Assembly: GCA_024743275.1 (NCBI GenBank)
Contig: JANSWW010000009.1
Coordinates: 184,031-248,030, forward strand
Origin: Alphaproteobacteria bacterium
GTDB taxonomy: Bacteria > Pseudomonadota > Alphaproteobacteria > JANSWW01
Direction: 5' to 3'
Length of the DNA: 64,000 nt
Shown one piece after another: positions 44,284 to 52,931 of the stretch. Under the pieces are notes generated by a model. It had not been told where the DNA came from. It searched no databases and worked only from the letters and a program-made list of their open reading frames with translations. Position 1 is the first letter of the stretch. Each line of letters begins with the position of its first letter. The position numbers were made by a program, and so were the translations under genes.

Positions 44284-44841
44284 ATGCCGACGCCGAAGCT
44301 GAGCCGCGAGGAGGTGGTCCACCGTCTGACCCGGGCGTTCAGGGCCTTCGGCTTCGACGAGGCGAGTTTGGCCAAGCTCTCGGACGCCACCGGGCTCGGG
44401 CGGTCGAGCCTGTATCACTATTTCCCGGAAGGGAAAGATCAGATGGCCCGGGCCGTGCTCGACGCTGCCCGGGCCTGGCTCGCAGACAACCTTGTGGTCC
44501 CTGTTTCGGCGGCCGATACCCCGGCGGACAAGATGGCGCGCGCCCGGGAGGCCCTTGGGCGGTTCTATGAGAACGGGCAGGCCGCCTGCTTTCTTGAATT
44601 GTTCGCCCTCGGCGGCGCGCAGGCGGCGATGGGCGAGGCGGTGGCCCAGGATATGCGGGCCGTCCAGGGCCTCTTCACCTCGATCGCCGAATCGGCGGGC
44701 CATTGCGGCGAAGACGCCAAGGCGCGGGGCGAACTCGCCCTTGTTGTCGTGCAGGGTGCCCTGGTGGTGGCGCGGGGCGGCGGCGATGTCTCCGTTTTCG
44801 AGCGTGCCCTTGCGCGGCTGCCGCAGATCCTCTTGGACTGA
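44284..44841 (+). CDS. TetR/AcrR family regulator
   Basis: 185 aa. The HTH covers about residues 8-55 (VVHRLTRAFRAFGFDEASLA, then ATGLGRSSLYHYFPEGKDQ). The C-terminal half with FYENGQAACFLELFALGG resembles the YxaF/LmrA-like ligand domain. A GGGAG precedes the ATG. A TetR-type palindrome, ACCGA-TCGT-TCGGT, lies at 44927-44940 in front of the GST gene, so this protein very likely represses the downstream GST/fusion-flavoprotein unit. The presence of Cys in ACFLELF leaves room for electrophile sensing. Confidence 0.87.
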   Translation: MPTPKLSREEVVHRLTRAFRAFGFDEASLAKLSDATGLGRSSLYHYFPEGKDQMARAVLDAARAWLADNLVVPVSAADTPADKMARAREALGRFYENGQAACFLELFALGGAQAAMGEAVAQDMRAVQGLFTSIAESAGHCGEDAKARGELALVVVQGALVVARGGGDVSVFERALARLPQILLD

Positions 44842-44926
44842 TCGCCCAGCCCGCAGCTCAAACCGATCACGTTTTCGTGAAAGAGGTCCGGCGCCTCTAC
44901 ACAACTCCAGCAAGGCAGATTATGTA

Positions 44927-44940
44927 CCGATCGTTCGGTT
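44927..44940 (+). promoter_or_regulatory. TetR-type operator overlapping a -10-like element
   Basis: ACCGATCGTTCGGT is a palindrome (5-bp arms, 4-base centre) like many TetR-family operators. TATGTA at 44922-44927 looks like a -10 element, so repressor binding would block RNA polymerase. It lies between the TetR gene and the GST gene, 33 bases before the GST start codon. Confidence 0.6.
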
Positions 44941-44972
44941 CAAAACCTCATTCACTGGAAAGGTCCAGCCCC

Positions 44973-45599
44973 ATGACATCGCCCCTGACCCTGAGAAGCT
45001 TCCCGAAATCCGGTCATTCCCACAGGGTGACCCTGTTCTTGAGCCTTTTGGGGCTCGACTTCACCGACGCGCCTGTCGACCTTGCCAACAAAGAGCACAA
45101 GTCCCCGGCCTATCTCGATATCAATCCCTTCGGCCAGGTGCCGGTGCTGATCGACGGGGCGGTCGCGTTGCCCGATTCGAACGCGATCCTGGTTTATCTT
45201 GCCTCGAAATATGATCGGTCCGGGATCTGGTATCCCAACGATCCCGTTATTCGCGCGCGGATTCAGCGGTGGCTTTCGGTCGCCGCCGGCGAGTTGACCC
45301 AGGGGCCGGGCTGGGCCCGTCTCGTGACCGTGTTCGGCACCGATCACGACCATGACCGGGCCAAGGTGAAGGCTACCGAGATCCTGTTGCTGGTCGACGA
45401 TCAGCTTGCACGGGCGCCCTATCTGACGGGCGATGCGATCACCATCGCCGATCTAGCCAACTACGCCTACATCGCTCATGCGCCGGAAGGCGAGGTATCG
45501 CTCGACCCCTATCCGAATATCCGGGACTGGCTCGCCCGGATAGAGGCGCTCGACGGTTTCGTGCCGATGCCCGCGACAGCGACCGGCCTCGCGGCCTGA
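44973..45599 (+). CDS. Glutathione S-transferase family protein
   Basis: 208 aa from the ATG at 44973 (GGAAAGG 9 bases upstream; the frame continues upstream antisense to nothing and is not used). Thioredoxin-like N-terminal part: LRSFPKSGHSHRVTLFLSL with Ser at the thiolate position, then NPFGQVPVLIDG and PDSNAILVYLASK. The helical C-terminal domain includes TIADLANYAYIAHAPEGEV. It is the first gene downstream of the TetR operator and is followed 61 bp later by the flavoprotein fusion, so the two probably form one inducible detoxification unit. Confidence 0.88.
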   Translation: MTSPLTLRSFPKSGHSHRVTLFLSLLGLDFTDAPVDLANKEHKSPAYLDINPFGQVPVLIDGAVALPDSNAILVYLASKYDRSGIWYPNDPVIRARIQRWLSVAAGELTQGPGWARLVTVFGTDHDHDRAKVKATEILLLVDDQLARAPYLTGDAITIADLANYAYIAHAPEGEVSLDPYPNIRDWLARIEALDGFVPMPATATGLAA

Positions 45600-45660
45600 T
45601 CCACACCCCAAAATCAGGCCCCGGTTATACGCCCGGGACCAAAGCCCGGAGGAGACAGTC

Positions 45661-47715
45661 ATGGACCAGTCCCCCTTTCACCAAGCCGAACGGGATCTGC
45701 AAAGCCGCTACGGCATGCGGGAGGCGATCGAGGCGCAAGGTCGGAAGATGGTGCGCGATCACATGCCCGATCAGCACCGGACCTTCTACGAAAGCCTTCC
45801 CATGATCCTGATCGGCTCGGTAGATGGCGCGGGCCGGCCCTGGGCGTCTGTGATCGCGGGGGCGGAGGGCTTTATCTCCAGCCCCGATCCAAAGACACTT
45901 ACCGTCGATCTGGCCCCGTTTCTGGGCGATCCGTTGGCGGAGAGTCTGACGGCCGGTACGCCGGTCGGCCTCCTGGGCATTGACCCCGAGACCAGGCGGC
46001 GCAACCGCATGAACGGTCGGATCGCGACACTGCTGTCCGGCGGCGGGTTCCAGGTCGCCGTCGATCAGTCTTTCGGCAACTGCCCGCAATACATCCAGAC
46101 CCGCACGTTCGAGTCCATGGCGCCCGTCGCTTATGCCGGGCCGGAAGAGTTCGACGGTCTCAGCTCGGAAGCGCGGGAGATCATCGGCCGCGCCGATACG
46201 CTGTTCATCGCGTCCTCGGCGGCCGATCCGGTCGACCCGGTGCGCGGCGGGGCCGACGTCTCCCACCGGGGTGGGCGTCCCGGTTTCGTCGATATCGCGG
46301 CGGACGGCACGCTGACCCTCCCGGACTTCGCCGGCAACTTTCACTTCAACACCCTGGGCAATCTGGCCGTGAACCCGCGGGCGGGCCTGCTGTTCATCGA
46401 TTTCGACAGTGGGGATCTCTTGCAACTCACCGGTCGTGCGGAAATCATCCTCGACGGTTCGGAGATCGGCCATTTCCAAGGTGCTGAACGTCTCATTCGG
46501 ATCCATCCTGAGCGCGGCGTCCGCCTCGCCGGGCGCTTCCCCCTTAAAACGGTCTTCGGTGATTACTCGCCCAATGTGCTGATGACAGGGAACTGGCCGG
46601 AGGCCCGTGCGACGGCCGAGGCTGAGGCTCGTGCGCAAACCTATCGGCCCTTCCGGATCGCCCGGATCGAAACGGAGAGTGCCGAGGTCAAATCCTTCTA
46701 TCTCGACCCAGCCGACGGACACGGACGGGCGCCGCAGCTGGCCGGCCAGCACCTGCCGGTCCGGCTGATCGGCGCTGACGGACGGACGGTCGAGCGGACC
46801 TACACCCTGTCCAACGCGCCCGGCGACGCCCGTTTCCGGCTCTCTGTGAAGCGGGAGCCGGACGGCGTGGCGTCCCGGATTCTCCACGACGAACTTGCGG
46901 TCGGTAGTGTGATCGAGGCCCGGGCGCCGGCAGGGGCCTTCCATATCGATGCGTCGCAAAGGCGGCCCGCTGTGCTGCTGGCGGCCGGCATTGGCGTAAC
47001 GCCTCTGTTGGCGATGTTCCGGCATCTGATCCAGGAAAGGGTCCGGACGCGCCATATGCGGCCGACCTATCTCCTCTATGCCGCCCGGGATGAAAAGGTC
47101 CGGGCCTTTACCGACGAGATCGTCGATCTGGCTCGGGGCGCCGAAGGCGCCGTCGGCTTACATTTCGCCCTGTCCGCCCCCGGCGCTGCCGCGGCGCTTG
47201 GCCGAGACTACCAGTCCAAGGGAAGGATCACGCTCGATCTGCTCAAGGCCGTCCTGCCCTTCGACGACCACGAGTTCTTCATTTGCGGGCCATCCGCCTT
47301 CACCAAAGATCTCTATGACGGCCTCCGGGATATGGGGGTGCGGGATGACCGTATCTTCTTCGAAAACTTCGGGCCGTCCTCCGTCCGCCGCCGGTCTGAT
47401 GGGAAGGTCTGCGGCTCCGTCGCTGGGACGAAATCCGAGGCCGCGAAGGAGGCGGTCGTGACCCTCTCCAAGAGCGGCAAACGGTTCACTTGGCACGAAG
47501 GGGACGGGACTCTTTTGGAAGCGATCGAGGCCCAGGGGGTGAGGCCCGCCTTTGGCTGCCGCGCAGGGGTATGCGGCACCTGCAAGGTGCCGGTCGAAGG
47601 GGATATTTACTATGGTGTGGCCGAGAATACTCTTATAACGGGAAATGAAGCGTTGCTTTGCTGCGCCGTTCCTGCCGCGACCGATGGCCCTGCGGCGGTC
47701 ACAATCGATCTTTAA
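45661..47715 (+). CDS. Three-domain fusion: PNPOx-like, FAD/NAD reductase, 2Fe-2S ferredoxin
   Basis: 684 aa. Residues about 1-320 are a pyridoxamine-phosphate-oxidase-like split barrel (SLPMILIGSVDGAGRPWASV). Residues about 330-570 are a ferredoxin-NADP-reductase module (ERTYTLSNAP for FAD, LLAAGIGVTPLLAMF for NAD and a FFICGPSAF tail). The last about 95 residues are a plant-type ferredoxin with Cys633, Cys638, Cys641 and Cys667 or Cys668. Electrons likely run NAD(P)H to FAD to the iron-sulfur cluster and the N-terminal flavin/haem site. Such fusions occur with TetR and GST genes, as here. The substrate is unknown, with electrophile or nitro detoxification the best guess. Confidence 0.87.
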   Translation: MDQSPFHQAERDLQSRYGMREAIEAQGRKMVRDHMPDQHRTFYESLPMILIGSVDGAGRPWASVIAGAEGFISSPDPKTLTVDLAPFLGDPLAESLTAGTPVGLLGIDPETRRRNRMNGRIATLLSGGGFQVAVDQSFGNCPQYIQTRTFESMAPVAYAGPEEFDGLSSEAREIIGRADTLFIASSAADPVDPVRGGADVSHRGGRPGFVDIAADGTLTLPDFAGNFHFNTLGNLAVNPRAGLLFIDFDSGDLLQLTGRAEIILDGSEIGHFQGAERLIRIHPERGVRLAGRFPLKTVFGDYSPNVLMTGNWPEARATAEAEARAQTYRPFRIARIETESAEVKSFYLDPADGHGRAPQLAGQHLPVRLIGADGRTVERTYTLSNAPGDARFRLSVKREPDGVASRILHDELAVGSVIEARAPAGAFHIDASQRRPAVLLAAGIGVTPLLAMFRHLIQERVRTRHMRPTYLLYAARDEKVRAFTDEIVDLARGAEGAVGLHFALSAPGAAAALGRDYQSKGRITLDLLKAVLPFDDHEFFICGPSAFTKDLYDGLRDMGVRDDRIFFENFGPSSVRRRSDGKVCGSVAGTKSEAAKEAVVTLSKSGKRFTWHEGDGTLLEAIEAQGVRPAFGCRAGVCGTCKVPVEGDIYYGVAENTLITGNEALLCCAVPAATDGPAAVTIDL

Positions 47716-47993
47716 CCATTAGTATTTTAAGTGATATTTTAAACCTCTATGGATTGCACCATTGGTGCGCCGACCGAATCGATGCACGTGGTGCGGGATT
47801 TGTATCTAAATAATTATAAGTATATAAAATTGTAAAAAAATAAAAAGCAAATAATTTACTTTCTTTTTCTAAATGCTTCTTCTGAATTCTATTGTAATCA
47901 ATCCCTCAACTTTGAATTATCTTGATAAAACTATTCCCAATACTAAAAGTCGACCTACCTTTCTATCGTCTATGAATTGTAGGAGTGATGTGA
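47716..47993. promoter_or_regulatory. AT-rich gap with paired palindromes before the chemoreceptor gene
   Basis: 278 bp of markedly AT-rich sequence in a G+C-rich chromosome, including long A and T runs around 47800-47880. It contains GCACC-ATT-GGTGC (47756-47768) and GCAC-GTG-GTGC (47784-47794), whose centres are 27 bp apart, and a CtrA-like TTAACCAT at 47712-47719. AGGAG before the ATG at 47994 is the ribosome-binding site. No convincing gene lies here. Confidence 0.5.
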
Positions 47994-50057
47994 ATGGCCA
48001 CTCAAAATCGTCCAAGGTCGGAAACAGAACGGACATTCCGATCCGGATTCGGGCGGGATCTCTCGCTCTCAAAGAAGTTCCTTGCGTCGCAGGCCATTGT
48101 GGTTGGACTGATCGTTCTGGTCGGCGGCTTGAGTGCCTTTGCCGCGATGAAGGCTTTGACCGATTTCACCCGCTACCGTCAGGCGGCCCTGTCGACCAAT
48201 AAGGCGGCGTTGGTCGCCAAGGCGGTCCTCTATACCCGTCTGGGTGTCAAAGACTTTGTGATCTCCGCCGATCCGGAGGTGATCGAACGGGTCCGGAACC
48301 GACTGTCGACCGCCTTGGCCTCGACCAGGGAGGTTTTGGCTTCCGAGGAGGATCCGGCAACCCGAGCGGACTTCGAAAAGGTCGCGACCCATTTGCAGGC
48401 CTATGGTGCGACGTTCGATCGGGTCACCGCCCTGCAGGACCGCCGCGACGAGGTCGTCAACGGTACCCTGAACGTTGTCGGTAGGGAGACGCGGGAACGG
48501 ATCTCGCTGATCATGCAAAGCGCCTATGAGGACAATGACGTGACGGCCGCTTTCCGCGCCGGCGTCATGCAGCAACATTTGCTCCTGGGCCGGCTCTATG
48601 CGCTCAAATTCCTGCTGGAGAACGACCAGCCATCCTTCGACCGGGCTATCAGCGAACTGGATGCGGCCGACGCGGTATGGCGGCAGCTCGACGCCGAACT
48701 TCGGAATTCGGAGCGCCGGGCCTTGGCGAACCTCGTTCACGACGGCCTGGTGACCTACAAGCGGGCGCTGGCGACGGTCCGGGATATCATCTTTGAGCGT
48801 AACGACCTCATTGGGAACGGGCTGGATCGGATCGGCCCGGAGGTCGCGGCGACCATGGATGGGCTCACCCAACGCTCCAAGGCGACCCAGGATCATTTCG
48901 GACCCATGCTTCAGGCGGATATGGGCACCTCCCGAGACACGGTGATCGCGATCATGGTTGCGGCCGTCGCCGTCGGGATCATGGTGGCGATTTGGCTGAT
49001 CCGTCTCGTCGGCCGCCCGGTCATCTCGCTTACGGCTGTGATGGAGGATCTCACCCGCGGCAATCTTGAGGTCGAGGCGGCGGGCCAGGACCGCAAGGAC
49101 GAGATCGGCGCCATGGCCCGGGCCGTTGGGGTTTTCCGGGACAATGCCGTCCGGGTGGAGCGGCTGCAGGAAGAGCGGAAGCTTGCCGACGAACGGGCCG
49201 AGGCGGAGAAGCGCCGCACGATGGAAGAGGTGGCGGAGAAGTTCGAATCCTCGGTTGGGACCCTCGTGGAGGGGCTGACCAGCACTGTCGCGACGGTGAA
49301 GACCGAGGCCGAATCCATGACCGGCTTGCTCGAGAACGCGACCACCATGTCGAGCGATGTGGCGAGTTCCTCGGAACAGTCGAATTCCGGTATCCAGTCG
49401 GTTTCCGCCGCGGCGGAGGAATTGTCGGTCACGACCCAGGAGATCGCGACCCAGGTGGCCCAGGCGGCGACGATGGCGCGATCCGCGTCCGACGAGGCCG
49501 ACCGGGGCGATCGGCGGATTCAGGAGCTGTCGGGCTCGATCGAGAAGATCGGCGAGGTCGTGACGTTAATCCAGGACATCGCCGAGCAGACCAATCTCCT
49601 CGCGTTGAACGCGACCATCGAGGCCGCCCGCGCCGGGGAGGCCGGCAAGGGCTTCGCGGTCGTCGCGTCGGAGGTCAAGTCGTTGGCCAATCAGTCCGCC
49701 AAGGCGACGGACGATATCCGGGGCCAGATCGAGGCGGTCCAGACGGCGGGGTCGGAGGCGGTGGCGGCGATCCAGCAGATCGGCAAACTGATCGCCGACC
49801 TCGACACGCTTAACAGCGGGGTCGCCTCGGCGGTGGAGGAGCAGACCTCGACCACCAAGGAGATCGCCAGCAGCATTCAGGAGGCCGCCCAGGGGAGCCA
49901 TCAGGTGTCCGCCGGGATCACCGATGTCGCCAAGTCTGCCAAGGAGAGCTTTTCCGGAGCCGTATCGGTCCTCAAGCGATGCGAGGATCTGGCCAAGGGG
50001 TCCGGCTCGCTGGAGGAGCAGGTCAAGGCGTTCCTCAACCAGGTCCGCGTCGCCTAG
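47994..50057 (+). CDS. Methyl-accepting chemotaxis protein
   Basis: 687 aa. TM1 is about residues 32-52 (QAIVVGLIVLVGGLSAF) and TM2 about 315-338, flanking a roughly 260-residue helical periplasmic sensor domain. A HAMP domain follows, then the signalling domain with the conserved tip EQTNLLALNATIEAARAGEA at about residue 530. The membrane-spanning sensor should report an unknown ligand to CheA/CheW. The C-terminus has no CheR pentapeptide (NQVRVA). No che genes are near. The stop overlaps the convergent DUF423 stop in CTAG. Confidence 0.92.
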   Translation: MATQNRPRSETERTFRSGFGRDLSLSKKFLASQAIVVGLIVLVGGLSAFAAMKALTDFTRYRQAALSTNKAALVAKAVLYTRLGVKDFVISADPEVIERVRNRLSTALASTREVLASEEDPATRADFEKVATHLQAYGATFDRVTALQDRRDEVVNGTLNVVGRETRERISLIMQSAYEDNDVTAAFRAGVMQQHLLLGRLYALKFLLENDQPSFDRAISELDAADAVWRQLDAELRNSERRALANLVHDGLVTYKRALATVRDIIFERNDLIGNGLDRIGPEVAATMDGLTQRSKATQDHFGPMLQADMGTSRDTVIAIMVAAVAVGIMVAIWLIRLVGRPVISLTAVMEDLTRGNLEVEAAGQDRKDEIGAMARAVGVFRDNAVRVERLQEERKLADERAEAEKRRTMEEVAEKFESSVGTLVEGLTSTVATVKTEAESMTGLLENATTMSSDVASSSEQSNSGIQSVSAAAEELSVTTQEIATQVAQAATMARSASDEADRGDRRIQELSGSIEKIGEVVTLIQDIAEQTNLLALNATIEAARAGEAGKGFAVVASEVKSLANQSAKATDDIRGQIEAVQTAGSEAVAAIQQIGKLIADLDTLNSGVASAVEEQTSTTKEIASSIQEAAQGSHQVSAGITDVAKSAKESFSGAVSVLKRCEDLAKGSGSLEEQVKAFLNQVRVA

Positions 50058-50419
50058 GGCCGCCTGACCAGCGCGCCGGCGGCGAGCAGGACCCAGCCGA
50101 GAATGAGCAGGGTGCCGCCGATCGGCGCCACAAGGCCCAGGCTTGTCCCGCTGTGGGCAAGGACCATCAGGCTGCCGGCAAAACCGGCGATGCCGAAGAC
50201 GAAGGCGAGGGCCGACAGGATGCCCAACAGGCCGAGCCGGGGGATCGTCAGGGAGACCGCGACCCCGACCGCGGCGTGGGCCAACGTGTAGAGAACGGCC
50301 GTCTCCCAAAGCGACTGGTCGTACGCGTCGAAACCGCCGGCATGGGCGCCATAGGCACCCGCCGCGACCCCGGCCGCTCCCTTGAGGGCCAGAATCGCGG
50401 TGAGGATGCGGGGCAGCAT
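50054..50419 (-). CDS. DUF423 membrane protein
   Basis: 121 aa with four hydrophobic segments and the DUF423 sequence GVAAGAYGAHAGGFDAYDQS then AVLYTLAHAAVGVAVSL, GSLMVLAHSG and a final APIGGTLLILGWVLL. A small inner-membrane protein of unknown function. Its ATG overlaps the fhs stop in TGATG, so it is translated from the fhs message. It is convergent with the chemoreceptor gene. Confidence 0.85.
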   Translation of the reverse strand: MLPRILTAILALKGAAGVAAGAYGAHAGGFDAYDQSLWETAVLYTLAHAAVGVAVSLTIPRLGLLGILSALAFVFGIAGFAGSLMVLAHSGTSLGLVAPIGGTLLILGWVLLAAGALVRRP

Positions 50420-52092
50420 CAGAACAGGCCTTCGACCAGGCCCTCGTCGTTGATCTTGATGTGGTTGGCGGCCGGCACCCGGGGCAGGCCCGGCATGGTC
50501 ATGATCTCGCCGCAGATCACGACGATGAACTCGGCCCCGGCGGACAGACGGACCTCGCGGATCGCCACCGTATGCCCGGTCGGCGCGCCGCGCAGGTTCG
50601 GGTCGGTGGAGAACGACATCTGGGTCTTCGCCATGCAGACCGGGAAGTTGCCGTATTGCTCCTGCAACTGGGCGATCTGATCGCGGGTCTTCTTGTCCGC
50701 GGTCACGTCGTCGGCGCCGTAGAGGCTTTTGGCGACGGTGTTGATCTTATCCCAGATCGGCATGTCGTCCGCGTAGAGCGGGGCGAATTGCGCCGTGCCG
50801 CTATCGGCCAGTTCGACGACCCGCTCGGCCATGGCGGTGATTCCGTCGCCGCCCTTCGCCCAGTGCTCGTTGATGAAGGCCTCGACGCCCTGTTCCTCGC
50901 AGAACGCCTTGATCAGGGCATGCTCAGCCGGCGTGTCGAACAGGAAGCTGTTGATTCCGACCACGGCCGGCACGCCGAACTTCTTCACATTGGAGATGTG
51001 GCGGCCGAGATTGGCGAGGCCCTTTTTGAGGGCGTCGAGATTCTCTTCCTTGAGCTGGTCCTTGGCGAGACCGCCATGCATCTTCAGGGCGCGCACCGTG
51101 GCGACGATCACCACCGCGTCCGGGTTGAGGCCCGCCTTGCGGCACTTGATGTCGAAGAACTTCTCGGCCCCCAGATCGGCGCCGAAGCCCGCCTCGGTCA
51201 CCACATAGTCGGCCAGCTTGAGCGCCGACTGGGTGGCGATGACCGAGTTGCAGCCATGGGCGATGTTGGCGAACGGCCCGCCATGGATGAAGGCCGGATT
51301 GTTCTCCAGGGTCTGGACCATGTTCGGCATCAGCGCTTCTTTCAGCAGCACCGACATCGGACCTTCGGCCTTGAGGTCGCGGGCCAGGATCGGCTTTCGG
51401 TCACGGGTATAGGCGACGACGATGTTGCCGAGCCGGCGGGTCAGATCCGCGACGCTGGTCGACAGACAAAAGATCGCCATCACCTCGGAGGCCACGGTGA
51501 TATCGAAACCGGTCTGGCGCGGGAAGCCGTTGGCCACTCCGCCGAGCGAGACCACCGTGTCGCGCAGCGCCCGGTCGTTCATGTCCATCACCCGACGCCA
51601 GACCACCCGGCGCTCGTCGATGCCGAGCTCGTTGCCCCAGTAGATGTGGTTGTCGATCAGCGCGGCGAGCAGGTTGTGGGCCGCCCCGATGGCGTGGAAG
51701 TCGCCGGTGAAGTGGAGGTTGATGTCCTCCATCGGCACGACCTGGGAATAGCCGCCGCCGGCGGCCCCGCCCTTGACGCCGAAACAGGGGCCGAGGCTCG
51801 GTTCGCGCAGGCAGATCATCGCCTTCTTGCCGATCTTGTTGAGACCGTCGCCGAGGCCGACCGTGGTCGTCGTCTTGCCCTCGCCCGCCGGCGTTGGCGA
51901 GATCGCGGTCACGAGGATGAGTTTGCCGTCCGGCTTGCCCTTGAGGCTGTCGAGATAGTCGAAGGTGATCTTCGCTTTCGACGGGCCGAAGGGATAGAGC
52001 GCGTCCCGGGGCATGCCGAGCGTGTCGGCGATCTCCCAGATCGGCTTGGTCGTGGCTTCGCGCGCGATTTCGATATCGGATTTGACGGACAT
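50419..52092 (-). CDS. fhs: Formate--tetrahydrofolate ligase
   Basis: 557 aa, full length for Fhs. The ATP-binding loop is [17 protein letters not shown], followed by [35 protein letters not shown] and the C-terminal [14 protein letters not shown]. It makes 10-formyl-THF from formate, ATP and THF. With MetF, the methyl-THF:corrinoid methyltransferase and the corrinoid protein in the same window it completes a THF one-carbon module. GGGGAGAGG lies about 7 bases upstream. DUF423 follows in a TGATG overlap. Confidence 0.95.
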   Translation of the reverse strand: MSVKSDIEIAREATTKPIWEIADTLGMPRDALYPFGPSKAKITFDYLDSLKGKPDGKLILVTAISPTPAGEGKTTTTVGLGDGLNKIGKKAMICLREPSLGPCFGVKGGAAGGGYSQVVPMEDINLHFTGDFHAIGAAHNLLAALIDNHIYWGNELGIDERRVVWRRVMDMNDRALRDTVVSLGGVANGFPRQTGFDITVASEVMAIFCLSTSVADLTRRLGNIVVAYTRDRKPILARDLKAEGPMSVLLKEALMPNMVQTLENNPAFIHGGPFANIAHGCNSVIATQSALKLADYVVTEAGFGADLGAEKFFDIKCRKAGLNPDAVVIVATVRALKMHGGLAKDQLKEENLDALKKGLANLGRHISNVKKFGVPAVVGINSFLFDTPAEHALIKAFCEEQGVEAFINEHWAKGGDGITAMAERVVELADSGTAQFAPLYADDMPIWDKINTVAKSLYGADDVTADKKTRDQIAQLQEQYGNFPVCMAKTQMSFSTDPNLRGAPTGHTVAIREVRLSAGAEFIVVICGEIMTMPGLPRVPAANHIKINDEGLVEGLF

Positions 52093-52246
52093 GGACAGCC
52101 TCTCCCCAGGGGTTGTGTCCCCCGCGATGTTGGTTTGAAGCGGCGGGGGCGGTCAGGACACTAGCAGGCTCGGAAGGTGAATTTGTCACAGGCGCGACAC
52201 GGGATCGCGCGGGGGCGCCTTCGCAAGCGATCGGGTCGGAATTCCG

Positions 52247-52921
52247 TCACTCGCCGAGACAGCGGTAACTGAATTCCGCGATGGTCCCGGGCCGATTGAG
52301 ATCGTCGTAGAAGAGAAGACAGTCGCCCGGCGTTTCGAGACCTTCGCCCCGGCTCAGCCGGTAGGCCCGGTCGTTGACCTTGAGAACGATCTCCCCGCCG
52401 GGCCCCATCTCGTCGACGAAGGTAATGTCGGTGCGGCGGTCCGGCAGGGTCAGGGGAACCCCCTTGGTCACGAGCAGACTGTCGACATTGTCGGCATCGA
52501 TATCGCCGACGACGGTCGGCGGCGTGTCGCCGGCCCCGCGGGAGGCTTCGACGCTGATCCTGGCCATTTCCCGGGCGATCGCCTCTGTATCCTCGACGCT
52601 GAGCCCGATCTTCTTGATAGTCAGAATGAGGGTGATCAGATCGGCGATGTCCTGATAGGTCCGCTTCTGCTCCCGGCTGGCGAGGCGGAAGCGTTGGCGA
52701 TCGAAGATCCGGCGGGTCTGCTCCTTATCGAAGGCCGGCCCTTGCCGGGCCTCGCCCTCCTGCGGCGCCTGCGGCAGGAAGAGGCGCAGCATCTCCGACG
52801 GGGTCAGATCCTGGATATCCTTCTCGCCCCCGCTGAGCGGGTTTTGGGCGAGAGGGCTTTGGGCCGCCGCCGGTACGGCCGCGAGGCACAGAACGGCGAT
52901 GATGACGGCAAAAATCCGCAT
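52247..52921 (-). CDS. Secreted protein of unknown family
   Basis: 224 aa from the ATG at 52921; the longer frame overlaps pyruvate kinase. Residues 1-21 are a Sec signal peptide (MRIFAVIIAVLCLAAVPAAAQ). The mature protein has a helical stretch TYQDIADLITLILTIKKIGLS, an Asp-rich GDIDADNVDSLLVTKG and a C-terminus with two Cys (DCLLFYDD and YRCLGE) that could pair. I do not recognise the family. It lies 10 bp after the pyruvate kinase stop and may be co-transcribed with it. Confidence 0.7.
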   Translation of the reverse strand: MRIFAVIIAVLCLAAVPAAAQSPLAQNPLSGGEKDIQDLTPSEMLRLFLPQAPQEGEARQGPAFDKEQTRRIFDRQRFRLASREQKRTYQDIADLITLILTIKKIGLSVEDTEAIAREMARISVEASRGAGDTPPTVVGDIDADNVDSLLVTKGVPLTLPDRRTDITFVDEMGPGGEIVLKVNDRAYRLSRGEGLETPGDCLLFYDDLNRPGTIAEFSYRCLGE

Positions 52922-52931
52922 CGTCCCCCCC

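Noticed and set aside
42061..44913. A single minus-strand open frame of 950 codons running through two other genes
   Set aside because: Only the first 1,242 bases on the 42061 side encode Bcr/CflA; the rest is antisense to an SDR and a TetR gene with clear family motifs. Long antisense frames are expected at this G+C content.
47716..47993. Insertion sequence or small gene in the AT-rich gap
   Set aside because: No terminal inverted repeats with target duplications, no transposase, and the only open frame lacks codon-usage or motif support.
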